DNA of 64,000 bases from an uncultured Myxococcales bacterium (GTDB lineage: Bacteria; Myxococcota_A; UBA9042; DTJE01): contig CALJUR010000110.1 of the NCBI GenBank assembly GCA_937975765.1, forward strand, positions 1 to 64,000, written 5' to 3'. The position numbers and the translations under genes were made by a program. Position 1 is the first letter of the stretch. The number at the start of each line of letters is the position of its first letter. Under the pieces are notes generated by a model, which was not told the DNA's origin, ran no database searches, and saw only the letters and a program-made list of their open reading frames with translations. This document shows, in pieces, positions 16,597 to 25,598 of this stretch.

Positions 16597-17839
16597 GTGC
16601 GTCCGTGCCCTCCGGCGACAGCCGCATCCCGCCCAGGATCCGCGACAGCATCCCGTCGTACTTGCCCGCCAGGACCGCGTAGCAGTTGAACGCCAGCGTC
16701 CACCGGCGATCCAGCACCAGCCAGCGACGGGTGACGTCGCCCTCGGACTCGCCCAGGAACGCCCGCAGGCCATGGCGCGCCGTCATCGAGGGGTCCAGGA
16801 CCACGCCGGGCACGACCTCGGTGGCCCGGCCCAGCACCAGCACCGATCCGTAGGCGTCCCGCGCGCACAGCGGGCCGGCCAGGGCCAGGGCCACGGGGTC
16901 GGCCCCGGGGACGGCCACGCAGCGGCGATCCTGCAGCCGACCGAAGGCCCAGGAGGTCGGCAGAGGCAGGCGCAGCCCGGGCAGCGACACCTCGCGCAGC
17001 CCGGGAGAGGGAAGGTCGGCGTTCAGGGTCACGCCCCGGATCGACAGGGAGAAGGCGGAGGCCAGCGCGACGATGGCCAGCAGCGCGATTGCCAGCAGGG
17101 GGCGAGGGGTCGGGCCGGGCGAGGGGTCCAGCAGGGGCAGGTTCCGTCCCGGTGCCAGGGCCAGCAGGGCACCGCAGAGGAAGCCGCCGAGGTGCGCAGC
17201 GTTGTCGGTGGTGCGGGTCGTCAGGGCGAAGACAATGGACAGGCCGGCCCACAGCACGCAGAAGCCGGCCAGCCAGGGCCAGGGGGCGGCCGGCAGCCGG
17301 CGGCGGTTCCACACGGCGGCGACGATCAGGGCCCCCAGCAGGGCGTGCACCGATCCCGAGGCGCCGACGGAGGGCGTGTCCGATGCCAGGGCGCTGGCCA
17401 GGAAGGACGCGGCGCCGCCCGCGATGAAGATCACGACCGTGCGGGCCCAGCCGAAGACGTTGTCGGCCAACTGGGACAGGAACCAGGTCCCGGCGGCGTT
17501 GACCAGGAAGTGGGCGGCGCCGGCGTGCAGCAGGATCGCGGCCAGCAGGCGCCACGGCTCCAGCGGAACCAGGGCCTGGTCGGAGGCGCCGGCCAGCAGC
17601 AGCGTGGCCGGGTGCAGGCGGCCCGAGACCGTCCGGGGGCCCAGCAGTTCGATCGCCAGCCAGGCGACCAGCATCGTGCCGGTCAGCACGGCGGGCAGCA
17701 GCGACCGGTGCAGCAGCCGGCCCACCAGGATGGCGTCGCGAAGGCGCGCCAGAAGGGCCGGGGCGTCCGGGCGGTCCTTCGGCAGGCCCAGTTCCTCGTC
17801 ATCCAGGGGCTGCAACTGGTGGCGGTCGTCTTCGCCCAT
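16568..17839 (-). CDS. rhomboid family intramembrane serine protease with C-terminal domain
   Basis: A 423-residue protein. After a cytoplasmic N-terminus (about 1-45) comes a six- or seven-helix rhomboid core (about 46-255). It has the oxyanion/substrate loop HAGAAHFLVN (His110, Asn114), the nucleophile Ser161 in GASGSVHALLGA and the general base His216 in AHLGGF. The last 170 residues are an extra non-membrane domain with beta-like patches (LGLREV... to LGGMRL) that I cannot assign. Start at 17839 is chosen on content; neither it nor the upstream TTG has a good ribosome site. Rhomboid relatives process C-terminal sorting tags in some bacteria, but a link with the MYXO-CTERM protein here is only a guess. 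Confidence 0.85.
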   Translation of the reverse strand: MGEDDRHQLQPLDDEELGLPKDRPDAPALLARLRDAILVGRLLHRSLLPAVLTGTMLVAWLAIELLGPRTVSGRLHPATLLLAGASDQALVPLEPWRLLAAILLHAGAAHFLVNAAGTWFLSQLADNVFGWARTVVIFIAGGAASFLASALASDTPSVGASGSVHALLGALIVAAVWNRRRLPAAPWPWLAGFCVLWAGLSIVFALTTRTTDNAAHLGGFLCGALLALAPGRNLPLLDPSPGPTPRPLLAIALLAIVALASAFSLSIRGVTLNADLPSPGLREVSLPGLRLPLPTSWAFGRLQDRRCVAVPGADPVALALAGPLCARDAYGSVLVLGRATEVVPGVVLDPSMTARHGLRAFLGESEGDVTRRWLVLDRRWTLAFNCYAVLAGKYDGMLSRILGGMRLSPEGTDAPTAAPPPGR

Positions 17840-17897
17840 CGCAGGGGAGGTACACCAATTCCCGTGCGGCCACAAGCGAGGCAAAACAGGGCAAAAC

Positions 17898-17920
17898 GGG
17901 GACAGTCACCATTATTGGCA
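17898..17920 (+). repeat. family A repeat end, copy A1
   Basis: GGGGACAGTCACCATTATTGG preceded by an A-rich AAAAC. It is a lone left end with no partner nearby. It lies in the 205-base space between the divergent rhomboid gene and the small HEAT-like gene; the rest of that space shows only a weak TAGGAT at 17991. Confidence 0.85.
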
Positions 17921-18044
17921 GAGGAACTGCCCGGATTCGCTCGACTTGCCGAAACCCGGGGGCGGGCGGCCGGGCCGCGACCCGGTGTGCTAGGATCGGC
18001 GCGGTCCCCGGGGCGTTCGGGCCGCGGGGCGGACGGGAGGCAGC

Positions 18045-18452
18045 GTGACCCGACGCGGACGGATCCTGCTGGTGTCGCTGTTCGCGACGTGCGCCCTGGC
18101 CGGGTACGGGGTTTACTGGTGGCACCAGGTCGTGCTGGACGACCAGGCGACGGAGGATGCCCCTTACGCCGGTGCGCTGCTGGACGAGATCGACCGCTTC
18201 CTGAAGCCGGAGGCTCTCGATCGTTTCGGGGCCGAGAAGCGGCTGATGGAGATGCCGGAGTGGGACCGGGACCGGATCATCGCGGCGTTGGCCCAGCGCG
18301 GCGAGCGCGACCCCCGGCTGGTGGCGGTGGCCGCGGCCCGGAAGCTGCGCGACCGCCCGATCCCGCGTGCCGTGCTGGCGCGGCTGGCCCTGGAGGACCC
18401 CGACGCGAAGGTGAAGGAGGCCGCCCGCAAGGCCCTGAACGGCGAGCCCTGA
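18045..18452 (+). CDS. small membrane-anchored HEAT-like protein
   Basis: A 135-residue protein with an N-terminal membrane anchor (about 6-26) and a soluble helical part. Residues 78-132 look like one to two HEAT-type helical repeats (LAQRGERDPRLVAVAAARKL, LARLALEDPDAKVKEAARKAL). Such repeats usually bind proteins. GTG start at 18045 with GGGAGG four bases upstream. It converges on the GT-C-like gene with 15 bases between stops. Confidence 0.7.
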   Translation: MTRRGRILLVSLFATCALAGYGVYWWHQVVLDDQATEDAPYAGALLDEIDRFLKPEALDRFGAEKRLMEMPEWDRDRIIAALAQRGERDPRLVAVAAARKLRDRPIPRAVLARLALEDPDAKVKEAARKALNGEP

Positions 18453-18467
18453 CGGGGAAGGCGTGCC

Positions 18468-20111
18468 TCACGGGGGCGGCGGTGCCTCGCGCCGCATCCC
18501 GGCCCGGACGGCGGCCGCAAGGTCGTCCCGGCCCAGCATCTCGAACGCCCACGCACGGTTCTGCAACAGCCGCTTCGTGTCCCCGGGCGGCGTTTCCGGC
18601 AGCGTCGCGACCCACAGGTGCAGCGTGGCGACCGTCACGGCGACGGCCAGGGCGCGCGGCGTGACGCGGCGGAACAGCGCCGGCAGCAGCAGGACCAGCG
18701 CGGCTGCCAGCGCCAGCAGCGCGCCCGCCGGGACGGGCAGGAAGGCGTCCCAGGCAGTGGGGGCGGTCCCGGCCTCCAGCAGCACCGGCATCGCCAGCTC
18801 GGCGACGGGGTTCACGATTGCCTTGTCCGCGTAGGGGAAGGTCCACGCCGCGACCGCGTCCAGCAGGAACGACGAGGCGATCCCCCCGGCCATCGCGGCC
18901 AGCACGACGGGTCCCGCCCGGTAGGCTGCGACGCGCCGGGCCATCACCGGCGCCCCGATGACCAGCAGGGGCAGCCCCGCCAGGAGGTGCCGCGGCCCGA
19001 TCGAGGCCCCGGCCGTCCAGTCCACGAACCCCGAGATCCACAGGCACCACGCGGGCACCCCGACCGCCAGCACCACGCGCCAGGGTCGCGCCAGGTCGCG
19101 GTCGAACGCCGCGACGACCGCCCCGGCTAGCCCGCCCGCCAGCCACGGCGCCAGGAACAGCAGGCCCCGGGTCGGCCCCAGCAGCAGCCCGAACAGGCGC
19201 TGTGCCGATGGCCACGTCATGCCGTAGGCGCCCTGCGAGTGGATCGCCGCGAAGGCAGCGGCGTTCTTGAACCCGTACGACATCGCGAACGGCGACCCGA
19301 AGTTCGCGGCGTTCCACGCCAGCAGCGTCGCGGCGGCGGGCAGGGCCCCCAGGACCACGAACCCCAGCGCGCGCCACCGCCGGTCGGCCGCCAGCGCCGC
19401 GCACGCCAGCACCGCCAGCAAGGCCACGGGATACTCGGCCAGCACGGCCAGGCCCAGCAGCAGTCCGGCCAGCAGGGAACGGGCCGCCCGGCGCCCGGTC
19501 CGCGCGACGTCACCGGTCGTCGCAGGGACCCCTTCGCCCTGCCGCGCCAGGGGACCCAGCGCCAGCAGCACCCCCGCGCCGGCCAGCGACCCCGCCAGGG
19601 CGTGCCCGAACAGCATCCCTCCGTAGGCCAGCCAAGGCGTCGCCAGCACGAGGCCCGCCGCCCACAGATTCCCCCCGGGAACCCGCTCGCGCCGCAGGCG
19701 CCGCCGCAGCATCTCCGCGAAGGCCGCGGACGGCAGCGCCGCCAGCAGCAACGCCAGCAGCCAGGTCAGCGTGGCGAACGAGGGATGTCCGCCCGCGGCC
19801 CGGATCGCCGCGACCACCGGCACCGCCAGCAGGGTCACCCCCGGCGCCTTGTCCAGCCGGTAGCTCCCCTCGAAGACCGCCACGTCCAGGTTCGGGGGCC
19901 TGCCCGCCGCCCGCCACCCCGGCGCCACGTCGTCGAACACCGGGTCCAGCGCCACCGTCCCGTGATCCACCAGGGCCAGCGCCGCGTAGATCCGCGACGC
20001 CTCGTTCGCGGGGTGCACGTCGTCCCGGTAGTGCATCACCGAGGCCATGGCGACCATGGCCAGCACCACCCGCGCAACGCTTCCAGCCCGACTGCGGCTC
20101 CGTCCCGTCAC
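18468..20111 (-). CDS. polytopic membrane protein, GT-C glycosyltransferase-like
   Basis: A 547-residue integral membrane protein with about 11-12 hydrophobic helices. The first periplasmic loop holds the acidic pair of GT-C enzymes in a typical setting (HYRDDVHPANEASRIYAALALVDHG, residues about 27-51). A second loop carries RLDKAPGV (about 85). These suggest a lipid-phosphate-sugar-dependent glycosyltransferase. The acceptor and sugar are unknown. GTG start at 20111 with GGGGAG upstream and TAGAAT at 20142-20137. The promoter region is shared with the divergent complex I operon. Confidence 0.75.
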   Translation of the reverse strand: MTGRSRSRAGSVARVVLAMVAMASVMHYRDDVHPANEASRIYAALALVDHGTVALDPVFDDVAPGWRAAGRPPNLDVAVFEGSYRLDKAPGVTLLAVPVVAAIRAAGGHPSFATLTWLLALLLAALPSAAFAEMLRRRLRRERVPGGNLWAAGLVLATPWLAYGGMLFGHALAGSLAGAGVLLALGPLARQGEGVPATTGDVARTGRRAARSLLAGLLLGLAVLAEYPVALLAVLACAALAADRRWRALGFVVLGALPAAATLLAWNAANFGSPFAMSYGFKNAAAFAAIHSQGAYGMTWPSAQRLFGLLLGPTRGLLFLAPWLAGGLAGAVVAAFDRDLARPWRVVLAVGVPAWCLWISGFVDWTAGASIGPRHLLAGLPLLVIGAPVMARRVAAYRAGPVVLAAMAGGIASSFLLDAVAAWTFPYADKAIVNPVAELAMPVLLEAGTAPTAWDAFLPVPAGALLALAAALVLLLPALFRRVTPRALAVAVTVATLHLWVATLPETPPGDTKRLLQNRAWAFEMLGRDDLAAAVRAGMRREAPPPP

Positions 20112-20136
20112 GTTCGGCCACTCCCCGCGGGACCCG

Positions 20137-20142
20137 ATTCTA
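20137..20142 (-). promoter_or_regulatory. -10 hexamer TAGAAT
   Basis: Minus-strand CTAGAATC, 25 bases before the GTG start of the GT-C-like gene. Confidence 0.5.
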
Positions 20143-20149
20143 GCCTCGA

Positions 20150-20178
20150 TTGATCCCGGAGGATTCCTCTGCTATTTT
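20150..20178 (+). promoter_or_regulatory. sigma-70-type promoter of the nuo operon
   Basis: TTGATC (20150-20155), a 17-base spacer and TATTTT (20173-20178). The leader to the nuoA GTG at 20273 would be about 90 bases. It is back to back with the TAGAAT hexamer of the divergent gene. Confidence 0.55.
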
Positions 20179-20272
20179 CCATCGACGCAGGAATCCCGGT
20201 CGTCGCCGCACCACGACAGGGCCCTCGGGCCTTTCGGGGACCGCGCGGCACGCCGGCCAACCGGAGGCCTCC

Positions 20273-20689
20273 GTGGAGTCGCAGACCCTGCCCTACATCG
20301 CGCTGGTGCTGGCCATCGCCTTCTCCGTCGCGGTCGCGATGGCCATCCTGGTCCTGAACCGGCTGCTGGGCCCCCGGCGCCCTTCGCCCGTGAAGGGAGG
20401 CCCCTTCGAGTGCGGCTCCGACCCCGTGGACTCCCCCCGCCGTCGCGTGAACGTCCGCTTCTACGCGGTGGCCATCTTCTTCGTCGTGTTCGACATCGAG
20501 GCGGTCTTCCTGTTCCCGTGGGCCGTCCTGTACCGCGAACTGCTGGTCACGCCGGGCTTCGGCATCCTGGCGCTGGTCGAGATCGTGGTGTTCCTGGCCA
20601 TCCTGGCGATCGGCCTGTGGTACGTATGGGGCAAGGGCGCCCTGGACTGGGCCCTGGACACCCCCGCCGCGAGGAGGGACCATGGCTGA
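20273..20689 (+). CDS. nuoA: NADH-quinone oxidoreductase subunit A
   Basis: A 138-residue membrane subunit of complex I with three transmembrane helices (about 8-28, 62-84, 93-115). The conserved loop PFECGSDPVDSPRRRVNVRFYAVAIFFVVFDIEAVFLFPWA is present with the quinone-channel Cys (about residue 47). GTG at 20273 is chosen over longer in-frame starts because GGAGG lies five bases upstream. Its 3' end overlaps nuoC, so nuoB, normally between them, is missing at this place. Confidence 0.95.
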   Translation: MESQTLPYIALVLAIAFSVAVAMAILVLNRLLGPRRPSPVKGGPFECGSDPVDSPRRRVNVRFYAVAIFFVVFDIEAVFLFPWAVLYRELLVTPGFGILALVEIVVFLAILAIGLWYVWGKGALDWALDTPAARRDHG

Positions 20690-21284
20690 GACCCTTGCCC
20701 ACGTGCGGGAGCGGTTCCCGCAGTACGTGCTCGACGTCGCCAGCCCGCTGGGGGACGACACGATCGTGCTGCACCGCGAGGGGATCGTGCCGGTCCTGGC
20801 GTTCCTGCGCGACGAGATGGGCTTCACGCTGCCCCTGGACGTGACCGCCGTGGACCGGCTGGCGATGGCGCCCGGCAAGCCCGCCCACCGCACGCCCCCG
20901 CTGCACCCCATGCTGCACACCCAGACCGTGCCGGCGCTGGGCGTGGTCGATGGCCACCGCTTCGAGGTCGTGTACCACCTGCGGCGCATGGCGGACGGGG
21001 CGCTGGTCCGGCTGAAGGTGCCGGTCCGCGAGGACGACTGCGCGGTCCCGACGGCCACCGGCGTCTTCAAGGGTTTCGACTGGTTCGAGCGCGAGGTCTA
21101 CGACATGTTCGGGGTGCGCTTCGAGGGCCACCCGAACCTGCGCCGCATCCTGAACTACCCCGAGTTCGTGGGACACCCGCTGCGCAAGGACTACCCGCGC
21201 CGCGGCCACCAGCCCCTGCTGGACATGCCCGGCATCCAGCGCGACGCCGTGCCCGGGCGGGACGACACCGGGAGGGGCCGATGA
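20682..21284 (+). CDS. nuoC: NADH-quinone oxidoreductase subunit C
   Basis: A 200-residue peripheral subunit (30-kDa type) of the hydrophilic arm. The family signature is clear: GFDWFEREVYDMFGVRFEGHPNLRRILNYPEFVGHPLRKDYP, read from about residue 128. It is a stand-alone NuoC, not the NuoCD fusion seen in some proteobacteria. It overlaps nuoA by 8 bases and nuoD by 4, so translation is probably coupled. Confidence 0.95.
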   Translation: MAETLAHVRERFPQYVLDVASPLGDDTIVLHREGIVPVLAFLRDEMGFTLPLDVTAVDRLAMAPGKPAHRTPPLHPMLHTQTVPALGVVDGHRFEVVYHLRRMADGALVRLKVPVREDDCAVPTATGVFKGFDWFEREVYDMFGVRFEGHPNLRRILNYPEFVGHPLRKDYPRRGHQPLLDMPGIQRDAVPGRDDTGRGR

Positions 21285-22492
21285 GCGACGTCGCGACCGA
21301 CACCCCGCGCGCGCAGGACCCGTCGCGCGGCGAGTACACGACGATCAACATGGGCCCGTCGCACCCCGCCATGCACGGCACGGTGCGCATCCGGCTGCAA
21401 CTGGACGGCGAGACGATCCAGGACGCCGACATCGAGATCGGCTTCCTGCACCGCGGCTTCGAGAAGATGGCCGAGGCCGGCACCTGGAGCCAGGTGATCC
21501 CGTACACCGACCGGCTGAACTACGTGTCCCCGCTGATCAACAACGTCGGGTACGTCGGCGCGGTCGAGAAGTTGCTGGGCATCGACGTGCCCTTGCGCTG
21601 CCAGTACGTGCGCGTCTTCGTCAGCGAGGTCGCGCGCATCGCGGACCACCTGACCGCGATCGGCGCGCAGGCGCTGGAACTGGGCGCCTACACGCCGTTC
21701 CTGTGGGCGCTGCAGGCCCGCGAGGAACTGTACTTCCTGATCGAGTTCATCACCGGCGCCCGCGTCACCTCCTGCTACACCCGCGTCGGCGGCCTGCGAT
21801 GGGACCTCCCCGAGGGATGGCAGGACCGCTACCTGGCGGCCGAGAAGGTCGTTCAGAAGTGCCAGGCGGACATGGACGCGCTGCTGACGCGCAACCGCAT
21901 CTTCATCGACCGCATGGCCGACGTGGGCACGATCGGGCCGCAGGACGCGGTGGCGTACGGATTCACCGGGCCCTGCCTGCGTGCCTCGGGCGTGGACTAC
22001 GACGTGCGCAAGAACCTGCCGTACCTCGTGTACGACCGGCTGGACTTCGACGTCCCGATCGGCACGAAGGGCGACAACCTGGACCGGTACCTGGTGCGCA
22101 TGGAGGAGATGCGGCAGTCCATGCGACTGTGCCAGCAGGTCATCCGCGACATCCCGGAAGGGCCGGTCAACGTGGACGACTGGCGCGTGGTCCTGCCGCC
22201 GAAGGACGCGGTCTACAACACGATCGAGGGCATGATCGCGCACTTCGAGATCATCATGAAGGGCATCCCGGTCCCGGCCGGCGAGGCCTACTACGCGGTC
22301 GAGGGCGGCAACGGCGAGGTCGGCTTCTACGTCGTGTCCGACGGGTCCGGCTTCCCGTACCGCGTGCACTGCCGGCCGCCCTGCTTCGCCATCATGCAGG
22401 GCCTGAAGGACATGATCGTCGGCGGCCTGGTGGCCGACGTCATCCCGACCTTCGACGGGATCAACATGATCGGCGGCGAGATCGACCGCTGA
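21281..22492 (+). CDS. nuoD: NADH-quinone oxidoreductase subunit D
   Basis: A 403-residue 49-kDa-type subunit that forms the quinone site with NuoB. The start contains NMGPSHPAMHGTVRI (about 23-37) with the quinone-binding His. GFLHRGFEK, ARIADHL and the C-terminal GGEIDR end follow. Length is normal for the family. Cluster N2, which normally sits in NuoB against this subunit, must come from a NuoB encoded elsewhere. Confidence 0.96.
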   Translation: MSDVATDTPRAQDPSRGEYTTINMGPSHPAMHGTVRIRLQLDGETIQDADIEIGFLHRGFEKMAEAGTWSQVIPYTDRLNYVSPLINNVGYVGAVEKLLGIDVPLRCQYVRVFVSEVARIADHLTAIGAQALELGAYTPFLWALQAREELYFLIEFITGARVTSCYTRVGGLRWDLPEGWQDRYLAAEKVVQKCQADMDALLTRNRIFIDRMADVGTIGPQDAVAYGFTGPCLRASGVDYDVRKNLPYLVYDRLDFDVPIGTKGDNLDRYLVRMEEMRQSMRLCQQVIRDIPEGPVNVDDWRVVLPPKDAVYNTIEGMIAHFEIIMKGIPVPAGEAYYAVEGGNGEVGFYVVSDGSGFPYRVHCRPPCFAIMQGLKDMIVGGLVADVIPTFDGINMIGGEIDR

Positions 22493-22502
22493 GGGGGCAT
22501 CG

Positions 22503-23969
22503 ATGCCGACGCTGACCATCGACGGGCGCGAGATCACGGTCGAGCCGGGCACGCGGATCATCGAGGCCGCGGACCGGCTGGGCATCGACATCCCGCGCTT
22601 CTGCTACCATCCCGGCCTGCCGGTCGCCGGCAACTGCCGCATGTGCCTGGTGGACACCAACAAGAGCCCCAAGCCCGTCGCGGCCTGCTGGGACCCCTGC
22701 CAGGACGGCCACGTGGTGACGACGAACTCTCCGCGCGTGCTGGAGGCGCGCCGGGCCGTGCTGGAATACATCCTGCTGCACCACCCGGTCGACTGCCCGA
22801 TCTGCGACCAGGCCGGCGAGTGCGACCTGCAGGACCTGTACTTCGCGCACGACCACCGGCCGTCCCGGCACTTCTTCACGAAGAACCACAAGGCCAAGCA
22901 GCGCGCCCTGGGACCGCAGATCGTGTACGACGCGGAACGCTGCATCAACTGCACCCGCTGCATCCGGGTCTGCGACGAGATCGCGAAGGCGCCGCAACTG
23001 GTGCAGGTCCAGCGCGGCGAGCGGACGTACATCGACGTCTTCCCGGGCACGCAACTGGACCACCCCTACAGCATGTGCACGGCGGACGTGTGCCCGGTAG
23101 GCGCGCTGACGACGCGGGACTTCCGGTTCAAGTGCCGGGCGTGGCTGACGCACGGCATCGACACGGTGTGCGGCGAGTGCAGCCGGGGCTGCGCGATCCG
23201 GGCGGACGTGTACCGGAACGAGGTCCAGCGGCTGGTGCCGCGGCACGACCCGGAGGTGAACGGCTACTGGGCGTGCGATGCGGGACGGCTGGCGTACCAC
23301 CGGTTCGAGGCCGGGCGCCTGGAGGCGGCGCGGGTCGCGGGGGCGCCGGCCCCGTACGCGCAGGCGGTGCGCGAGGCGGCCGAGGCGCTGCCGGGCGCGG
23401 CCACGGGCGGCGTGGCGGTGGTGCTGACGCCGTGGATGACGTGCGAGGACGCGGCGGCCGTCGTGGCGATGGTGCGTTCCGCGGCACCGGGGGCGGTCTT
23501 CGCCGTGGGCGGGGCGGCCGCGGGCCAGGCCGACTCCGTGCTGGTGAAGGCCGACAAGAACCCGAACCACGCCGGGCTTCGGCGGGTGCTGGAGGCGGCG
23601 GGAGTCGTGCTGGTGCCGGTGGACGAGGTGGTGGCCCGGGCACCGTCCCTGGCCGCGCTGGTCGTGCTGGGGACGGAACACGCCCAGGCCGACGCGCTGG
23701 CCGCGGCGCTGCGGCAGGCGCCGCTGTCGATCGCGGTGGCCGCGCTGGACGGGCCGTTGGCGGGCGCGGCGCGGATCGCCTTCCCGGGCCTGTCCCCGTA
23801 CGAGACGGACGGGACCTGGGTGAACGAGGCCGGTCTGTCGCGGCGGGTGCGGCAGGCGCTGGTTCCGCCGGCCGAGGCGCGCGGGTACGGGACCTGGGCG
23901 TCGGACCTGGCCGACCGGATGGGGCGGCCGCTGGCGGGCGGGGATGCGGCCGCGGGTAAAGGCGCCTAG
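22503..23969 (+). CDS. nuoG: NADH-quinone oxidoreductase subunit G, short form
   Basis: A 488-residue iron-sulfur subunit. The [2Fe-2S] ligands look like Cys34, Cys45, Cys48 and Cys62. The His-Cys3 [4Fe-4S] motif is His94, Cys98, Cys101 and Cys107. A further [4Fe-4S] set is Cys147, Cys150, Cys153 and Cys197. Cys223, Cys226, Cys230 and Cys258 fit the extra N7 motif CxxCxxxCx27C. The molybdopterin-like C-terminal part is only about 220 residues, far shorter than in full-length NuoG (usually 700-900). Start ATG follows a GAGGGGG site. The partner electron-input subunits NuoE and NuoF are not here. Confidence 0.94.
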   Translation: MPTLTIDGREITVEPGTRIIEAADRLGIDIPRFCYHPGLPVAGNCRMCLVDTNKSPKPVAACWDPCQDGHVVTTNSPRVLEARRAVLEYILLHHPVDCPICDQAGECDLQDLYFAHDHRPSRHFFTKNHKAKQRALGPQIVYDAERCINCTRCIRVCDEIAKAPQLVQVQRGERTYIDVFPGTQLDHPYSMCTADVCPVGALTTRDFRFKCRAWLTHGIDTVCGECSRGCAIRADVYRNEVQRLVPRHDPEVNGYWACDAGRLAYHRFEAGRLEAARVAGAPAPYAQAVREAAEALPGAATGGVAVVLTPWMTCEDAAAVVAMVRSAAPGAVFAVGGAAAGQADSVLVKADKNPNHAGLRRVLEAAGVVLVPVDEVVARAPSLAALVVLGTEHAQADALAAALRQAPLSIAVAALDGPLAGAARIAFPGLSPYETDGTWVNEAGLSRRVRQALVPPAEARGYGTWASDLADRMGRPLAGGDAAAGKGA

Positions 23970-23984
23970 CGGGAGGAGACCGGG

Positions 23985-25016
23985 ATGCTGGAGTTCGTCC
24001 TGCTGACGCTTCTCAAGATCCTCGGGTTCGTGCTGGTCTTCTGCATCATGCTGGCCGCGGTCCTGACGTGGACCGAACGGAAGATGTCGGCGGTGATCCA
24101 GGACCGCATCGGCCCCAACCGGGCCAGCATCCTGGGCATCCGCGCGTTCGGCCTGTTCCACCCCATCGCGGACATGCTGAAGTCCTTTGTGAAGGAGGAC
24201 TTCGTCCCGGCCGGCGCGAACCGCACGCTGTTCTTCCTGGCGCCCGCCATCGCGCTGGTGCCGCCGCTGTGCGCCTTCGCGGTGGTGCCGTTCGGGCCGG
24301 GCGACCTGGTCATCTCGAACCTCGACTCGGGCATGCTGTTCGTGTTCGCGATCCTGGGCTTCGGCATCTACGGGACCACGCTGGGCGGCTGGGCCTCGGC
24401 CAACAACTTCGCGATGCTGGGCAGCCTGCGCGGCGCGGCGCAGATGATCTCCTACGAGGTCTCGATGGGCCTGAACCTCGTCGGGATCTTCCTGGTCTTC
24501 GGTTCGGTCAGCCTGACGCAGATCGTGGCGGGGCAGGGCGAACTGCTGTGGGGCTGGCTGCCCAGGTGGGGCATCGTCGTGCAGCCGTTCGGCTTCCTGC
24601 TGTTCCTGGCGGCGGCGATGGCCGAGAACAAGCGCGCGCCGTTCGACCTGCCGGAGGGCGAATCCGAGATCATCGGCTACTTCGTCGAGTATTCGGCGAT
24701 GGGCTTCGCGACGTTCATGCTGTCGGAGTTCGTCGAGGTCATCGTCATCGCCTGCATCGCCGCGACGCTGTTCTTCGGCGGATGGCAGATCCCGTGGGTG
24801 GACCCGGCGGGAACGGCGGGCGGCTGGATCACGGTGGCGCAGGTCGCCTTCTTCGCGGCCAAGGTGCTGTTCCTGTGCTGGTTCCAGATGCTGATCCGGT
24901 GGACCGTGCCGCGGTTCCGGTACGACCAGGTGATGTCGCTGGGCTGGAAGGTGCTGCTGCCGTTGAGCCTGGTGAACATCCTGGCGACCGCGGTGGTGCT
25001 GGCGCTGATCGCGTGA
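23985..25016 (+). CDS. nuoH: NADH-quinone oxidoreductase subunit H
   Basis: A 343-residue membrane subunit with eight predicted helices that links the quinone cavity to the proton pumps. Family motifs are ERKMSAVIQDRIGPNR (about 29-44), ADMLKSFVKEDF (about 64-75), the loop AENKRAPFDLPEGESEIIGYFVEYSAMGF and the C-terminal RWTVPRFRYDQVMSLGWK. Start ATG follows GGGAGGAG. Confidence 0.96.
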   Translation: MLEFVLLTLLKILGFVLVFCIMLAAVLTWTERKMSAVIQDRIGPNRASILGIRAFGLFHPIADMLKSFVKEDFVPAGANRTLFFLAPAIALVPPLCAFAVVPFGPGDLVISNLDSGMLFVFAILGFGIYGTTLGGWASANNFAMLGSLRGAAQMISYEVSMGLNLVGIFLVFGSVSLTQIVAGQGELLWGWLPRWGIVVQPFGFLLFLAAAMAENKRAPFDLPEGESEIIGYFVEYSAMGFATFMLSEFVEVIVIACIAATLFFGGWQIPWVDPAGTAGGWITVAQVAFFAAKVLFLCWFQMLIRWTVPRFRYDQVMSLGWKVLLPLSLVNILATAVVLALIA

Positions 25017-25065
25017 TGGCGGGTTCGTCGCGCGGCGGGAGGCCGCCCCCGACGGGAGGGACGAC

Positions 25066-25581
25066 ATGGTCAAGGTCAAGGTGGTGGAACGGCCCCCCGC
25101 GGACCTGGTGGTCCAGTCCTGGGTCCCCGAACTGTGGAAGGGGATGAAGGTCACCGGCCGGCACTTCTTCCGCAACGTGCTGACCGGCAAGGGCATCGTG
25201 ACGTCCCAGTACCCCGAGGCCAGGCGCCCGTACCCCCCTCGCTACCGCGGCAAGCACAGGCTGATGAGGCGCGAGGACGGCAGCGTCCGGTGCGTGGCGT
25301 GCTTCATGTGCTCGACGGCGTGCCCGGCGGACTGCATCCGCATCGTGGCGGGCGAGCGCGGCGACGAGAACGAGAAGTACCCCGTCGTGTTCGAGGTGGA
25401 CTTCATCAAGTGCGTCTTCTGTGGCATGTGCGAGGAGGCGTGCCCCTGCGACGCCATCCGGCTGGACTCGGGCGTGCACCGCGTCCCGGCCTACACCCGC
25501 GCCGACGAACTGTCCGGCAAGGAGGACCTGCTGTCGCTGGGGACCCTGTCGGTGTCGCGCCAGGGCGGGGAGTTCAAGTAG
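25066..25581 (+). CDS. nuoI: NADH-quinone oxidoreductase subunit I
   Basis: A 171-residue ferredoxin-like subunit carrying two [4Fe-4S] clusters. The ligands are Cys76, Cys79, Cys82 and Cys86, and Cys116, Cys119, Cys122 and Cys126. It joins NuoG to NuoB in the electron path. It is the last complex I gene here; the next gene, 17 bases later, encodes a lipoprotein unrelated to complex I, so nuoJ-N are not adjacent. Confidence 0.95.
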   Translation: MVKVKVVERPPADLVVQSWVPELWKGMKVTGRHFFRNVLTGKGIVTSQYPEARRPYPPRYRGKHRLMRREDGSVRCVACFMCSTACPADCIRIVAGERGDENEKYPVVFEVDFIKCVFCGMCEEACPCDAIRLDSGVHRVPAYTRADELSGKEDLLSLGTLSVSRQGGEFK

Positions 25582-25598
25582 GAACGACGGAGGGTCCG

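Noticed and set aside
16568..17839. Rhomboid as the dedicated sorting protease for the MYXO-CTERM protein
   Set aside because: No evidence beyond family resemblance; the genes are 13 kb apart and MYXO-CTERM processing is not known to use this kind of rhomboid.
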